Positions 1-8,177 of a DNA stretch of 64,000 nucleotides are shown piece by piece. The stretch is taken from positions 62,001 through 126,000 of the forward strand of contig VJOU01000007.1 of the NCBI GenBank assembly GCA_007050995.1, given 5' to 3'. Source of the DNA: Glycocaulis profundi. GTDB taxonomy: Bacteria > Pseudomonadota > Alphaproteobacteria > Caulobacterales > Maricaulaceae. The position numbers were made by a program, and so were the translations under genes. Positions within the stretch are counted from its first letter, which is position 1, and each line of letters starts with the position of its first letter. The notes under the pieces are model-generated. The model saw only the letters and a program-made list of their open reading frames with translations. It did no database searches and had not been told where the DNA came from.

Positions 1-2
1 AC

Positions 3-68
3 GACAACCCCTCCTCAGGGGACGACGAGGACGAGTTCGGCGACCTGCCCGACTTCGACACCCCCTGA
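3..68 (+). CDS. 3' end of an upstream gene (5' part outside window)
   Basis: An open frame runs from the window edge to a TGA at 66-68 and encodes a very acidic tail ending FGDLPDFDTP. It is followed 52 nt later by the DUF2155 gene on the same strand. In many alphaproteobacteria the gene just before DUF2155 is mlaD (outer-membrane lipid asymmetry), so mlaD is a candidate by synteny only. No domain is visible in the 21 codons present. Confidence 0.45.
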   Translation, partial: DNPSSGDDEDEFGDLPDFDTP

Positions 69-120
69 CCGGTCCCGTGGCGTCATCACTTCGCCGCAAA
101 CCTCCAGCACAGGTGCGCCC

Positions 121-933
121 ATGATCCGCTCCGCGCTCCTTCTCTCCGTCGCCGCCCTGATGGCCGTGCCCGCCTTCGCGCAGGAGACCCTGCAGCCGGT
201 CGCCCATCAGGCCCAGGACGAGCCGGAGGGCGAGGCGCGCGATCCGCTGGCTGATCTGCTGGACGATCTCGACCGCCGCCGCGAGCGCCCCGCGCCCGCG
301 CAGGACGTTGACGCCGATGCAGACGAGGACGATCCCTTCGGTCTGGAAGATGACGAGGACGCCTTCGAGGACGAGCCCGCCGATCAGCCCAACCCGTTCG
401 GCTTCGAACCTGAAGACGAAATCGACGCGGGCGAGGGCGACGCGCCCATCGAGACCGCGCCGCTCGACCCTGATCAGGATTTCGACCCGCTCAACGCGCC
501 TCTGATCGACGCTGACAGCCCCGAGGGCGCGGCCGCCGCGTTGGGCCGCCCTGTGGAGCTGTCGTCCGAACCGGGCTCTCTGGCCGTGCTGCGGGGGCTG
601 GACAAGGTCACCGCCCGCACCGCCGACTTCGAGGCGCCCATCGGCGAGACCGTGCAGTTCGGCGGTCTGGAAGTGACCGTGCAGTACTGCCGCCGCCGTC
701 CGCCCGAGGAGCCGCCGGAGATCTTCGCCTTCGTGCAGATCGACGATCCGCGCGCCCAGACCGTGGCGGCCTACCGTCAGATGGGCCTGACGCCGGACAG
801 CGCCGCCCCGGCCGAGGAGGAGGGCGAGCCCAGCCGCTGGCTGTTCTCAGGCTGGATGTTCGGCTCGAACCCGGCGCTGAACGCCCTCGAACACCCCGTC
901 TATGACGTCTGGGTGATCGACTGCAGGAGCTGA
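121..933 (+). CDS. Secreted DUF2155 domain protein with acidic linker
   Basis: 270 aa. Residues 1-20 form a Sec signal peptide with a likely cut after AFA, so the protein is probably periplasmic. Residues about 22-140 are low complexity and extremely rich in Asp, Glu and Pro. The C-terminal part (about 160-270) is a recognisable DUF2155 domain: a [13 protein letters not shown] segment, a conserved Cys followed by [10 protein letters not shown], and the hallmark [13 protein letters not shown] with [11 protein letters not shown] at the end. The family's function is unknown; it is common in alphaproteobacteria next to aat/acc genes, as here. The long acidic linker is much larger than the domain needs. 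The 3' end overlaps the convergent aat gene by 34 bp. Confidence 0.85.
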   Translation: MIRSALLLSVAALMAVPAFAQETLQPVAHQAQDEPEGEARDPLADLLDDLDRRRERPAPAQDVDADADEDDPFGLEDDEDAFEDEPADQPNPFGFEPEDEIDAGEGDAPIETAPLDPDQDFDPLNAPLIDADSPEGAAAALGRPVELSSEPGSLAVLRGLDKVTARTADFEAPIGETVQFGGLEVTVQYCRRRPPEEPPEIFAFVQIDDPRAQTVAAYRQMGLTPDSAAPAEEEGEPSRWLFSGWMFGSNPALNALEHPVYDVWVIDCRS

Positions 934-1550
934 GCCCCGCTCAGACGCTCCGGCAGGGCGTGAAAATCGCCCTTCATCCCCAGAGCCAGCCGCAGCCGCG
1001 CGCGATAGGCGTCGCGCGGGATCGCCACCGCGCCGAAGCGCTCCAGATGGCCGGTGATGAACTGGGTGTCCAGCAGCGCGTAGCCGCCCGCCTTCAGCCG
1101 TGCGACCAGATGCACCAGCGCGACTTTCGACGCGTCCGTGGCATGGCTGAACATGCTCTCGCCGAAGAAGGCGGTCCCCAGGCTCACCCCGTACAGCCCG
1201 CCGACCAGATCGCCGTCGCGCCAGCACTCGACCGAGTGTGCGCGGCCCGTGGCGTGCAGGTCTTCATACAGCGACTGGATGGGCGGGTTGATCCAGGTGT
1301 CCTCCCGGCCCGGCGCGGGCGTGGCGCAGGCCTCCACCACCTCCGAGAAGCAGCGGTCGACGGTCACGTCGAACACGTCCCGCCGCACGGTCTTGGCGAG
1401 GCTCTTGGGGATGTGGAAGGCGTCGAGCGGGATCACGCCGCGCTCGTCAGGATCGATCAGGAAGATCGACGGATCGTCCCGCCCTTCGGACATCGGGAAC
1501 ACGCCGCGCTCATAACACGCGACGAGTTCCTCGGTGCCGAAACCGCGCAT
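900..1550 (-). CDS. aat: Leucyl/phenylalanyl-tRNA-protein transferase
   Basis: 216 aa, normal for the family. It transfers Leu or Phe from aminoacyl-tRNA to N-terminal Arg or Lys, marking proteins for ClpS/ClpAP (N-end rule). Recognised by GVFPMSE near the start, [32 protein letters not shown] and [16 protein letters not shown]. The start at 1550 gives the expected [17 protein letters not shown]-terminus; an in-frame extension to 1646 would run into accC and is not family-like. It begins 4 nt after the accC stop, so it is very probably the last gene of an aroQ-accB-accC-aat transcript. Its 3' end overlaps the DUF2155 gene tail-to-tail. Confidence 0.93.
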   Translation of the reverse strand: MRGFGTEELVACYERGVFPMSEGRDDPSIFLIDPDERGVIPLDAFHIPKSLAKTVRRDVFDVTVDRCFSEVVEACATPAPGREDTWINPPIQSLYEDLHATGRAHSVECWRDGDLVGGLYGVSLGTAFFGESMFSHATDASKVALVHLVARLKAGGYALLDTQFITGHLERFGAVAIPRDAYRARLRLALGMKGDFHALPERLSGAQLLQSITQTS

Positions 1551-1554
1551 GGGG

Positions 1555-2907
1555 CTACTGCTCGGCGTTGCGCTCGGCCAGCCAGGTCTCCAGCCAGCGG
1601 ATGTGATAGTCGCCGCTGACGATCTCCGGCTGGTCCAGCAGGTCAAGGTGCAGCGGGATGGTGGTCTCGATGCCCGTCACCACCATCTCGCCCAGCGCCC
1701 GGCGCAGGCGCATGATCGCCTCGTTGCGGTCGCGGCCGTGCACGATCAGCTTGCCGATCAGGCTGTCGTAATAGGGCGGGATGGAATAGCCCGCATAGAG
1801 CCCTGAATCGAGGCGCACGCCGAGCCCGCCCGGCGCGTGGAACTCGGCCACCTTGCCCGGCGAGGGGGTGAAGGTGAACGGGTTCTCCGCGTTGATGCGG
1901 CACTCGATGGCCCAGCCGTTGATCTTGATGTCCTCCTGGGTGAAGGACAGCTTCTCGCCCGCGGCCACGCGGATCTGCTCGCGGACCAGATCGACGCCGG
2001 TGATCATCTCGGTCACCGGGTGCTCGACCTGCAGGCGGGTGTTCATCTCGATGAAGTAGAACTCCCCGTTCTCGTAGAGGAATTCCACCGTGCCCGCGCC
2101 GCGATAGCCGATGGCGGCGACTGCCTTGCGCACGGTCTCGCCGATTTTGGCGCGCGCCGCGTCGTCCAGCGCCACCGAGGGCGCCTCTTCGAGCACCTTC
2201 TGGTGACGGCGCTGGAGCGAACAGTCGCGCTCGCCCAGATGCACGACATTGCCGTGCTGGTCGGCCATGACCTGGATTTCGATGTGGCGGGGGCGCCCCA
2301 GATATTTCTCGATATAGACCGCGCCGTCGCCGAAGGCGGCCTTGGCCTCGGTGGAGGCGGTCTGCAGGGCGCTTTCCAGCTTGTCTTCGGTCTCGGCGAC
2401 CTTCATGCCGCGCCCGCCGCCGCCCGAGGCGGCCTTGATGAGCACGGGGAAACCGATCTCGCGGGCCACCTTGCGGGCCTCGTCCATGTCCGAGATGGCG
2501 CCGCCCGAACCGGGCACCACGGGGATGCCCGCGTCGCGCGCGGCCTGCTTGGCGGTGATCTTGTCGCCCATCAGCCGGATGGTCTCGGGCTTCGGCCCGA
2601 TGAAGGTCAGGTCGTGGGCCTCCACGATCTCGGCGAAGCGGGCGTTCTCGGACAGAAAGCCGTAGCCGGGATGGATGGCCTGCGCGCCGGTGATCTCGGC
2701 GGCGGCGATGATGGCGGGCACGTGCAGATAGCTGCGGCCGGCGGGGGGCGGGCCGATGCACACGCTTTCATCGGCGAGCTTGACGTGCATCGCCTCGGCG
2801 TCGGCCTCGGAATGGATCGCGACCGTGCGGATGCCCATTTCCTGGCAGGCGCGGTGGATGCGGAGGGCGATCTCGCCGCGATTGGCGATCAGGATCTTGT
2901 CGAACAT
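1555..2907 (-). CDS. accC: Acetyl-CoA carboxylase, biotin carboxylase subunit
   Basis: 450 aa, full length. It carboxylates the biotin on AccB using ATP and bicarbonate, the first half-reaction of acetyl-CoA carboxylase in fatty-acid synthesis. Features: N-terminal [20 protein letters not shown]-grasp glycine-rich loop [13 protein letters not shown] (about residues 159-171), the [14 protein letters not shown] substrate segment, and the C-terminal biotin-carboxylase domain. It lies 14 bp downstream of accB and 4 bp upstream of aat, all leftward, indicating co-transcription. Confidence 0.97.
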   Translation of the reverse strand: MFDKILIANRGEIALRIHRACQEMGIRTVAIHSEADAEAMHVKLADESVCIGPPPAGRSYLHVPAIIAAAEITGAQAIHPGYGFLSENARFAEIVEAHDLTFIGPKPETIRLMGDKITAKQAARDAGIPVVPGSGGAISDMDEARKVAREIGFPVLIKAASGGGGRGMKVAETEDKLESALQTASTEAKAAFGDGAVYIEKYLGRPRHIEIQVMADQHGNVVHLGERDCSLQRRHQKVLEEAPSVALDDAARAKIGETVRKAVAAIGYRGAGTVEFLYENGEFYFIEMNTRLQVEHPVTEMITGVDLVREQIRVAAGEKLSFTQEDIKINGWAIECRINAENPFTFTPSPGKVAEFHAPGGLGVRLDSGLYAGYSIPPYYDSLIGKLIVHGRDRNEAIMRLRRALGEMVVTGIETTIPLHLDLLDQPEIVSGDYHIRWLETWLAERNAEQ

Positions 2908-2921
2908 GAGCTTCCTCCGCC

Positions 2922-3422
2922 TCAGGCGATGACGAAGAGCGGCTCGCCGTACTCGACGGGCTGGCCGTCGCCCACCAGCACTTCCTGCAGGGTGCCCGAC
3001 TTGGGCGCGGTGATCGGATTGAAGGTCTTCATGGCCTCGACCAGCAGGATGGTGTCGCCTTCCTTCACGGCCTGGCCGGGCTTCACGAACACGTCCGATT
3101 CGGGGTTCGCGCGCAGATAGACCGTGCCGACCATGGGCGAGGTCACCGCGTCCTTGGCCGCCGCGCCGGTGGGCTGGGCGGGGGTCTCGGGCGCGGCGGC
3201 CGGAGCCGGAGCCGCCGCCGGAGCGGGCGCGTGGGCCATCGGCGCGGGGGCGTGGGCGTGGGCGTACACGGTCTGGGGCGCGGACGAGCCGCGCGCGACG
3301 CGGATCTTCAGATCGCCGCGCTCGACCTCGATCTCGGAGAGGTCGGTGTCCTTGAGGATGTCGGCCAGCTCGCGGACGAGCTTGGGGCTGATCTCGGCGG
3401 TGCGGCGAGGAGTGTTCGGCAT
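2922..3422 (-). CDS. accB: Acetyl-CoA carboxylase biotin carboxyl carrier protein
   Basis: 166 aa. N-terminal region (1-45) precedes an Ala/Pro-rich mobile linker (about 46-90) and the biotinyl domain (about 92-166). The biotin attachment motif EAMKT is present, with the lysine at about residue 132. The linker contains [14 protein letters not shown]-type repetition, as is usual for AccB. It carries the biotin between AccC and the carboxyltransferase AccAD, which are not in this window. Sits between aroQ and accC in a leftward operon. Confidence 0.97.
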   Translation of the reverse strand: MPNTPRRTAEISPKLVRELADILKDTDLSEIEVERGDLKIRVARGSSAPQTVYAHAHAPAPMAHAPAPAAAPAPAAAPETPAQPTGAAAKDAVTSPMVGTVYLRANPESDVFVKPGQAVKEGDTILLVEAMKTFNPITAPKSGTLQEVLVGDGQPVEYGEPLFVIA

Positions 3423-3444
3423 GGGAGTCCCTTGTTCTTCGTCT

Positions 3445-3900
3445 TTACCGGCCCGCGCGACGCGACGCGATCAGGCGCGCGGCGGCTTCCAGGCCCAGAA
3501 TGTAGCTGTCGGCCCCGAACCCGCTGATCGTGCCCGATGCGGCCAGGGAGACATAGGAGTGCGCGCGGAAGGCTTCTCGCGCGGCCGGCTGGGAGAGATG
3601 AACCTCCACCACGGGAAGGTCTACCGCCTTGAGCGCGTCATGCAAGGCCACAGAGGTGTGCCCGTAGGCGGCGGGGTTGAACACCAGCGCGTCCGCCTCG
3701 CGGCCCGCCGCCTGTATCCAGTCGACAAGCTCGCCCTCGTGGTTGGACTGGCGGAACACGATTTCAAGACCCAGACCCTGCGCGTGCTCGCGGCAGGCGG
3801 ATTCGATGTCGGCCAGAGTCGCCGAGCCGTAGATCTCCGGCTCGCGCGTGCCCAGAAGGTTGAGATTCGGGCCGTTCAGGATGTGGACCGGCTTGGCCAT
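3445..3900 (-). CDS. aroQ: 3-dehydroquinate dehydratase, type II
   Basis: 151 aa, normal for the small dodecameric type II enzyme. It converts 3-dehydroquinate to 3-dehydroshikimate. Signature elements: N-terminal [20 protein letters not shown], which carries the catalytic loop Arg and Tyr; [26 protein letters not shown]; and [20 protein letters not shown]. The NPAAY segment replaces the commoner NPGAY. Lies 22 bp upstream of accB as the first gene of the leftward cluster and is divergent from thiS. Confidence 0.95.
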   Translation of the reverse strand: MAKPVHILNGPNLNLLGTREPEIYGSATLADIESACREHAQGLGLEIVFRQSNHEGELVDWIQAAGREADALVFNPAAYGHTSVALHDALKAVDLPVVEVHLSQPAAREAFRAHSYVSLAASGTISGFGADSYILGLEAAARLIASRRAGR

Positions 3901-4010
3901 GACTGCTGACGCGCGCTCCCCTAAGCTGCGTGCGGCTTGACGCCCGCGTCAGCATTTACGACGTGAAGGGCTGCGGAAACAACAAAACTCGGCACACGGA
4001 GGCGATAAGC

Positions 4011-4220
4011 ATGGACATGATCACCGTCGCCGTGAACGGCGAAGACCGCAGCCTTCCTGCGGGCCTGACCCTGTCGGGCTTCCTTGAGGAGCTGGGTCTG
4101 GACCCCCGCAAGGTGGCCGTCGAACGCAATCTCGAGATCGCGCCGCGCTCGGCCTATGGCGAGATTTCCGTGGACGACGGCGACCGGCTGGAGATCGTTC
4201 AGTTCGTCGGCGGCGGCTGA
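4011..4220 (+). CDS. thiS: Sulfur carrier protein ThiS
   Basis: 69 aa, ubiquitin-like. It carries thiocarboxylate sulfur to ThiG for thiazole synthesis. The C-terminus ends FVGGG, giving the essential terminal Gly-Gly. The start at 4011 is chosen because a strong ribosome site GGAGG (3998-4002) lies 8 nt upstream; the frame stays open back to 3930 but that extension has no support. thiG follows after 51 nt. The activating enzyme ThiF is not in this window. No TPP riboswitch is recognisable in the 110-bp aroQ-thiS gap. Confidence 0.92.
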   Translation: MDMITVAVNGEDRSLPAGLTLSGFLEELGLDPRKVAVERNLEIAPRSAYGEISVDDGDRLEIVQFVGGG

Positions 4221-4271
4221 CCCGTCCCCCGCGCCGCTGGCGATTCCCCTCAAGCGTCCTATAAGGCTCCC

Positions 4272-5081
4272 ATGACCGATCAAGCTCCCGTCCACTCGCC
4301 CTCCGCCCTTGAAGACCGCCCCCTCGTCGTGGCGGGCCGGGAGTTCGCCTCGCGCCTGATCATCGGCACGGGCAAGTATGAGAGCTACGCCCAGAACGCC
4401 CGGGCGCTCGAAGCGTCGGGCGCGGAGATGATCACCGTCGCGGTGCGGCGCGTGAACCTGTCCGATCCGAGCCAGGAGCGGCTGGTCGATCACATCGATC
4501 CTGAGAAATACGTCTTCCTGCCCAACACGGCGGGCTGCTTCACCGGCGAGGACGCGGTGCGCACCCTGCGCCTGGCCCGCGAGGCGGGGGGCTGGAGCCT
4601 GGTCAAGCTGGAGGTCCTGTCAGACCCCAAGCACCTCTACCCGGACATGGAGGAGACCCTGCGCGCGGCGAAGATGCTGATCGCGGAGGGCTTCGACGTG
4701 ATGGTCTACTGCTCGGACGACCCGGTCTATGCGCGCAAGCTCGAAGACGCGGGCTGCTGCGCGATCATGCCGCTGGGCGCGCCCATCGGCTCGGGGCTGG
4801 GTATCCAGAACCCGGTGAACATCCGGCTGATCATCGAGCAGGCCGGCGTGCCCGTGATCGTGGACGCGGGCGTGGGCACGGCGTCTGACGCCACCGTGGC
4901 GATGGAGCTGGGCTGCGACGGGGTGCTGATGAACACCGCCATCGCCGAGGCGCGCGATCCGGTCCTGATGGCCGAGGCGATGAAGCACGCGGTCATCGCG
5001 GGCCGCAAATCCTATCTCGCCGGGCGCATGGCCAAGAAGCGCTATGCCGACCCCTCCAGCCCGCTGGCGGGTCTGATCTAG
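4272..5081 (+). CDS. thiG: Thiazole synthase ThiG
   Basis: 269 aa. Forms the thiamine thiazole ring from 1-deoxyxylulose phosphate, dehydroglycine and ThiS thiocarboxylate. It is a TIM barrel. Seen: [43 protein letters not shown], the Schiff-base lysine in [25 protein letters not shown] and [28 protein letters not shown]. It has about 15 extra N-terminal residues before PLVVAGREF. Pairs with thiS just upstream. Confidence 0.96.
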   Translation: MTDQAPVHSPSALEDRPLVVAGREFASRLIIGTGKYESYAQNARALEASGAEMITVAVRRVNLSDPSQERLVDHIDPEKYVFLPNTAGCFTGEDAVRTLRLAREAGGWSLVKLEVLSDPKHLYPDMEETLRAAKMLIAEGFDVMVYCSDDPVYARKLEDAGCCAIMPLGAPIGSGLGIQNPVNIRLIIEQAGVPVIVDAGVGTASDATVAMELGCDGVLMNTAIAEARDPVLMAEAMKHAVIAGRKSYLAGRMAKKRYADPSSPLAGLI

Positions 5082-5417
5082 GGTTCTTTTTCGTCCTCCC
5101 GCGCTCCGCTTGGTCGGTATCCTCGCTTCGCTGCGAGCGGCCGGTCGGCCTTGCGGCGGCTTTGCCGCCGTTCATCCCGGGCCTTTGCCGGTGCGTCCGC
5201 CTAATCTACCCTGATCGCTGTCGGAAATGACGGGCCGGTATCGGTTAGTCCGGTCGTCCCCGCACGTGCGGGGGCTCAGACGAGGCGGGGACGCGTTCCG
5301 GCCTCAGTCCCGCGACCTTCGCGTCCGGCGCATGCGCGCCGGGCTGGTGAAGGCCGCGGCTCATCGCTCCCGTTCCAAGGCGCGGCGGCCTTCGTTCTGA
5401 ATGGAAGGAGTGCCGCC
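5082..5417. other. Intergenic stretch with repeat copy and palindrome
   Basis: 336 bp without a convincing gene. The first part (5086-5140) is a reverse-oriented copy of a dispersed repeat described separately. A perfect 16-bp palindrome, CCCCGCACGTGCGGGG, sits at 5258-5273 and could form a hairpin. The last 20 bp carry a GGAAGG ribosome site for the VOC gene. Nothing else is recognised. Confidence 0.6.
5086..5140 (-). repeat. Dispersed intergenic repeat, copy 1 (inverted)
   Basis: Positions 5093-5118 are the exact reverse complement of 26116-26141 (26 nt), and 5120-5135 is the exact reverse complement of 26025-26040 (16 nt). The element therefore has at least two modules, one containing CGCAGCGAAGCGAGGA and one containing CCAAGCGGAGCGCGGGAGG. 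It sits immediately after the thiG stop codon. A diverged copy overlaps the hisD 3' end. Confidence 0.8.
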
Positions 5418-5846
5418 ATGACGGCCAGAATGGAACCGAGACTGTCCCTGATCACGCTGGGCGTGGCCGATCCCGCGCGCTCGCGGGTCTTCTACGAGGC
5501 GTTGGGATTCTCCGCCGCGTTCGAGAACGCCGACGTCGTCTTCATCCCGCTGGGCGGGCTTGTGCTGTCGCTGTTCCGCTCCTCGGAGATGGATGCGGAC
5601 ATGAAGCGGCAGAACGCCGGTCCGGGCGCGGTGGCGCTGGCCTACAACACCCGCGCCGAGGACGAGGTCGATCCCATCCTCGCCGCGGCCGTCAAGGCGG
5701 GCGGAACCCTGCTCAAGCCCGGAAAGCGGGCGGAGTGGGGCGGCTATTCAGGCTATTTCGCCGACCCCGACGGTCATGCGTGGGAGATCGCGTTCAACCC
5801 GGCCTGGTCCATCGACGCGGAGGGCCGCGTCTCGATGAACGGGTGA
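5418..5846 (+). CDS. VOC (glyoxalase/bleomycin-resistance fold) protein
   Basis: 142 aa. A single-domain vicinal-oxygen-chelate protein: two beta-alpha-beta-beta-beta halves are suggested by LSLITLGVADPARSRVFYEALGF at the start and GGYSGYFADPDGHAWEIAFNP near the end. The C-terminal Glu of WEIAFNP is a usual metal ligand. Such proteins include dioxygenases, isomerases and drug-binding proteins; no specific substrate can be assigned. Start at 5418 follows a GGAAGG ribosome site. It stands alone between the repeat region and a convergent DsbA-like gene. Confidence 0.8.
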   Translation: MTARMEPRLSLITLGVADPARSRVFYEALGFSAAFENADVVFIPLGGLVLSLFRSSEMDADMKRQNAGPGAVALAYNTRAEDEVDPILAAAVKAGGTLLKPGKRAEWGGYSGYFADPDGHAWEIAFNPAWSIDAEGRVSMNG

Positions 5847-5867
5847 GCCCGCAGGGGGCGGAGGGCG

Positions 5868-6602
5868 TCAGCCCTCCAGCCCCGCCTGCAGCGCGGCTTC
5901 CAGCCGGGCCACGTCCGCGCCGGGGATGACCTGATCGCCGATCAGGAAGAAGGGCGTGCCCGAAATTCCGATCTCGCGGGCCAGGGCGCGGATGTCGTTC
6001 AGATGCTCGGAGATGTCCTCGCTCTCCATCGCCTCGCGCATGGCGGCCACGTCCGCTCCAGCCTCTTCCGCGATCTCCTCGATGCGCTCGATGGGGATGG
6101 GGCCTGACGCGCTCATCAGGGCGTCGTGGAAGGCGAGATAGACGTCCTCGCCCTGCTGGTGGACCGCCAGAGCGGCGCGGGAGCCGACCACCGACTGCTC
6201 GCCCAGCACGGGGAATTCCTTGAACACCACGCGGACCCGGTCGCCATGGGCCTCGATGGTCTGCATCACCCAGTCGTTCGTCATGTGGCAGTACGGGCAG
6301 CGATAGTCGAAGAACTCCACGATGGTCACCGCCGCCTCGTCCGGGCCGATGGACGGATCGCGGGCGTCGCTGGTCAGCGCGTCGATATTGGCCTGCACGC
6401 CGTCCGCCACGCCCTGACGCTCGCGCTGCTGGGCCCGGGCCTGAAGCTCGATCAGCGCCTCTTCGATGAGTTCTGGGTTCTCCAGGATGTAGGCGCGCAC
6501 GATGGCCTCGATTTCGGCGTCGGTGCGGTCCTGGGCGGGGGCGCTGTCAGGCGAGCAAGCCGCGGCGAGCAGCGCCGCGGCGGCGAGGGCGGGAAGTCTC
6601 AT
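5868..6602 (-). CDS. DsbA/ScsC-like thiol oxidoreductase lipoprotein
   Basis: 244 aa. The first 17 residues are a lipoprotein signal with lipobox LAAAC, so it is probably membrane-anchored in the periplasm. Residues about 28-65 (EIEAIVRAYILENPELIEEA) resemble the N-terminal oligomerisation helix of ScsC/Com1-type proteins. The thioredoxin-fold domain follows with active site CPYC in FFDYRCPYCHM and the cis-Pro loop SGTPFFLIG. It likely oxidises or isomerises disulfides in exported proteins; which one depends on oligomeric state. Lies 11 bp downstream of the M48 protease gene, so the two are probably co-transcribed. Confidence 0.88.
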   Translation of the reverse strand: MRLPALAAAALLAAACSPDSAPAQDRTDAEIEAIVRAYILENPELIEEALIELQARAQQRERQGVADGVQANIDALTSDARDPSIGPDEAAVTIVEFFDYRCPYCHMTNDWVMQTIEAHGDRVRVVFKEFPVLGEQSVVGSRAALAVHQQGEDVYLAFHDALMSASGPIPIERIEEIAEEAGADVAAMREAMESEDISEHLNDIRALAREIGISGTPFFLIGDQVIPGADVARLEAALQAGLEG

Positions 6603-6613
6603 GAAGTGCTCTC

Positions 6614-8041
6614 TCAGTGGAAGACGCGCCGTCGCGGCTCGTCCCGGAAATCGCGCGTCGCGGGGGCGAGATTGCCCATGCGCTCGCGCTGGCGGCGATT
6701 GTATTCGGATATCTCGCGCTGGCTGGGCTCGGCGACCGCGGCGATCTCGGTGGCGCGCACCCAGGCGGGCGTGCCCCGGTCGAGCTGGTCGCGGGCGCGG
6801 GCGGCGAAGCGGTAGGCGTCCACGTTGTTGCCCACCGCGAAGGAGCGTTCCGCCGTGGCCAGCTCGGCCAGCGCGATCTCCCCAAGCGCCTGATGGGCGA
6901 TGGACATCTGGTACCAGCCGAACGGGTTGTCGCGTTCCTCGGTGAGGGCGAAGCGCAGGTGCTGCTGGGCCTCGCGCACGTTCTCGTCGGAGCCCTCCGC
7001 GATCAGCGATCCGGCCAGCCCGATCCGCAGCAGCGGCGCCTCGGGCATCATCTCGGCCGCGCGGCGATAGGGCGCGATGGAGTCCGCGATGCGGCCGCTC
7101 TCAAACAGCATCTGGCCTTCCAGCTCGTGGAAGAAGGGATTGTCGGGCTCTTCCTCGATCAGGGTGGCGAGGATTTCCCGCGCGCGCTCCAGATTGCCCT
7201 GTTTGAAATAGGCGACCGAGCGGGCGTAGCGGGCGGGCAGGCTGGTGTCGCTTTCCGGATAGTGGTTCAGCACCTGGGCCGGCGGATGCATGAAGCCGAT
7301 GATCTTGGCCTGGATGCGCCTCAGCGTGGCGACCTCCTCCTCGGTGTCGGTCACGTCGCGATAGGGCGACTGCTCGACCCGGCGGCGCATGGCGTCGATG
7401 CGCTGGGAGGAGAGGGGGTGGGAGCGGAAATACTCCCAGCGGCGCTGGTCGCTCATCACCTCCTGATAGCGGAAGCGTTCGAAGGTGGAGACCAGACCGC
7501 TGCCCGACTGGCCGGTGCGCTCCAGGAAGGTCAGCGCGGCCTGATCGGCCTGGGCTTCCTGCCCGCGGGTGTAGCGCATCATGTCGAGCGTCGCGAACTG
7601 CGGGCCCGACGCCATGATGGCCGCGCCCGCGTCGCCCGCGCCCGCCAGCGCGGCGGCCAGGCCCAGACCGATGGAGGCGATCATGGTCGCCATCGCGCCC
7701 TGGGTGGCGGACTGGGAGCGCGCGATGTGCGCGCCCTCGATATGGCCCACCTCGTGGGCCATCACGCCTTTGATCTCCAGCGGCTTGTCCGCGATGGTGA
7801 TCGTTCCGGTGTGGAAGAAGATGTTCTGGCCCCGGGTGACGAAGGCGTTGAACTCCGCGTCCCCGATCAGGTGGATGCCGACCGAATCAGGGTTCAGCCC
7901 CGCCGCCTCGATCAGAGGGTCGCCGTAATCGCGCATCACCTGTTCGATCTCGGTGTCCCGGATCAGGCTCTGCGCAGACACGGGAGCGGCCATGGCCGCG
8001 GCCATGACACAGGCGCCGAGCGCCTTTGTAAAACGGATCAT
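6614..8041 (-). CDS. M48 family metalloprotease with TPR repeats (BepA-like)
   Basis: 475 aa from the start at 8041, chosen because it yields a clean signal peptide ending VSAQ and has GGAGG 10 nt upstream. The zinc site HEVGH is at about residues 96-100, followed by helical segments and a downstream Glu region (YTRGQEAQAD). Residues about 270-450 are TPR-like helices (PARYARSVAYFKQGNLERA, NPFGWYQMSIAHQALGEIA). This architecture matches periplasmic BepA/YfgC-type proteases that control outer-membrane protein and LPS-transport assembly. Upstream gene of the DsbA-like lipoprotein. Confidence 0.9.
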   Translation of the reverse strand: MIRFTKALGACVMAAAMAAPVSAQSLIRDTEIEQVMRDYGDPLIEAAGLNPDSVGIHLIGDAEFNAFVTRGQNIFFHTGTITIADKPLEIKGVMAHEVGHIEGAHIARSQSATQGAMATMIASIGLGLAAALAGAGDAGAAIMASGPQFATLDMMRYTRGQEAQADQAALTFLERTGQSGSGLVSTFERFRYQEVMSDQRRWEYFRSHPLSSQRIDAMRRRVEQSPYRDVTDTEEEVATLRRIQAKIIGFMHPPAQVLNHYPESDTSLPARYARSVAYFKQGNLERAREILATLIEEEPDNPFFHELEGQMLFESGRIADSIAPYRRAAEMMPEAPLLRIGLAGSLIAEGSDENVREAQQHLRFALTEERDNPFGWYQMSIAHQALGEIALAELATAERSFAVGNNVDAYRFAARARDQLDRGTPAWVRATEIAAVAEPSQREISEYNRRQRERMGNLAPATRDFRDEPRRRVFH

Positions 8042-8140
8042 GACTGAACGGCCTCCAGTCGGCTTCCTCCCTCGCCACATGAGCATAGCGATCTGGCGAG
8101 GGCTTGGCATCTTTCAAGGCTGCAATGGTCACGCGGCATG

Positions 8141-8170
8141 AAAAAGGCCGGGGATGCGTTCCCCGGCCTT
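8141..8170 (-). terminator. Rho-independent terminator of rne
   Basis: Stem AAGGCCGGGGA (8144-8154) pairs perfectly with TCCCCGGCCTT (8160-8170) around a 5-nt loop. Read leftward it ends in a T-tract (complement of 8141-8145), so it terminates the rne transcript 8 bp after its stop codon. Confidence 0.85.
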
Positions 8171-8177
8171 GATCAGA

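Noticed and set aside
3901-4010. Possible TPP riboswitch before thiS
   Set aside because: The conserved CUGAGA and ACCUGA elements are not present in the 110-bp gap.
5258-5273. CRISPR-repeat-like palindrome CCCCGCACGTGCGGGG
   Set aside because: Occurs once, with no spacer array and no cas genes nearby; it is just a hairpin in an intergenic gap.
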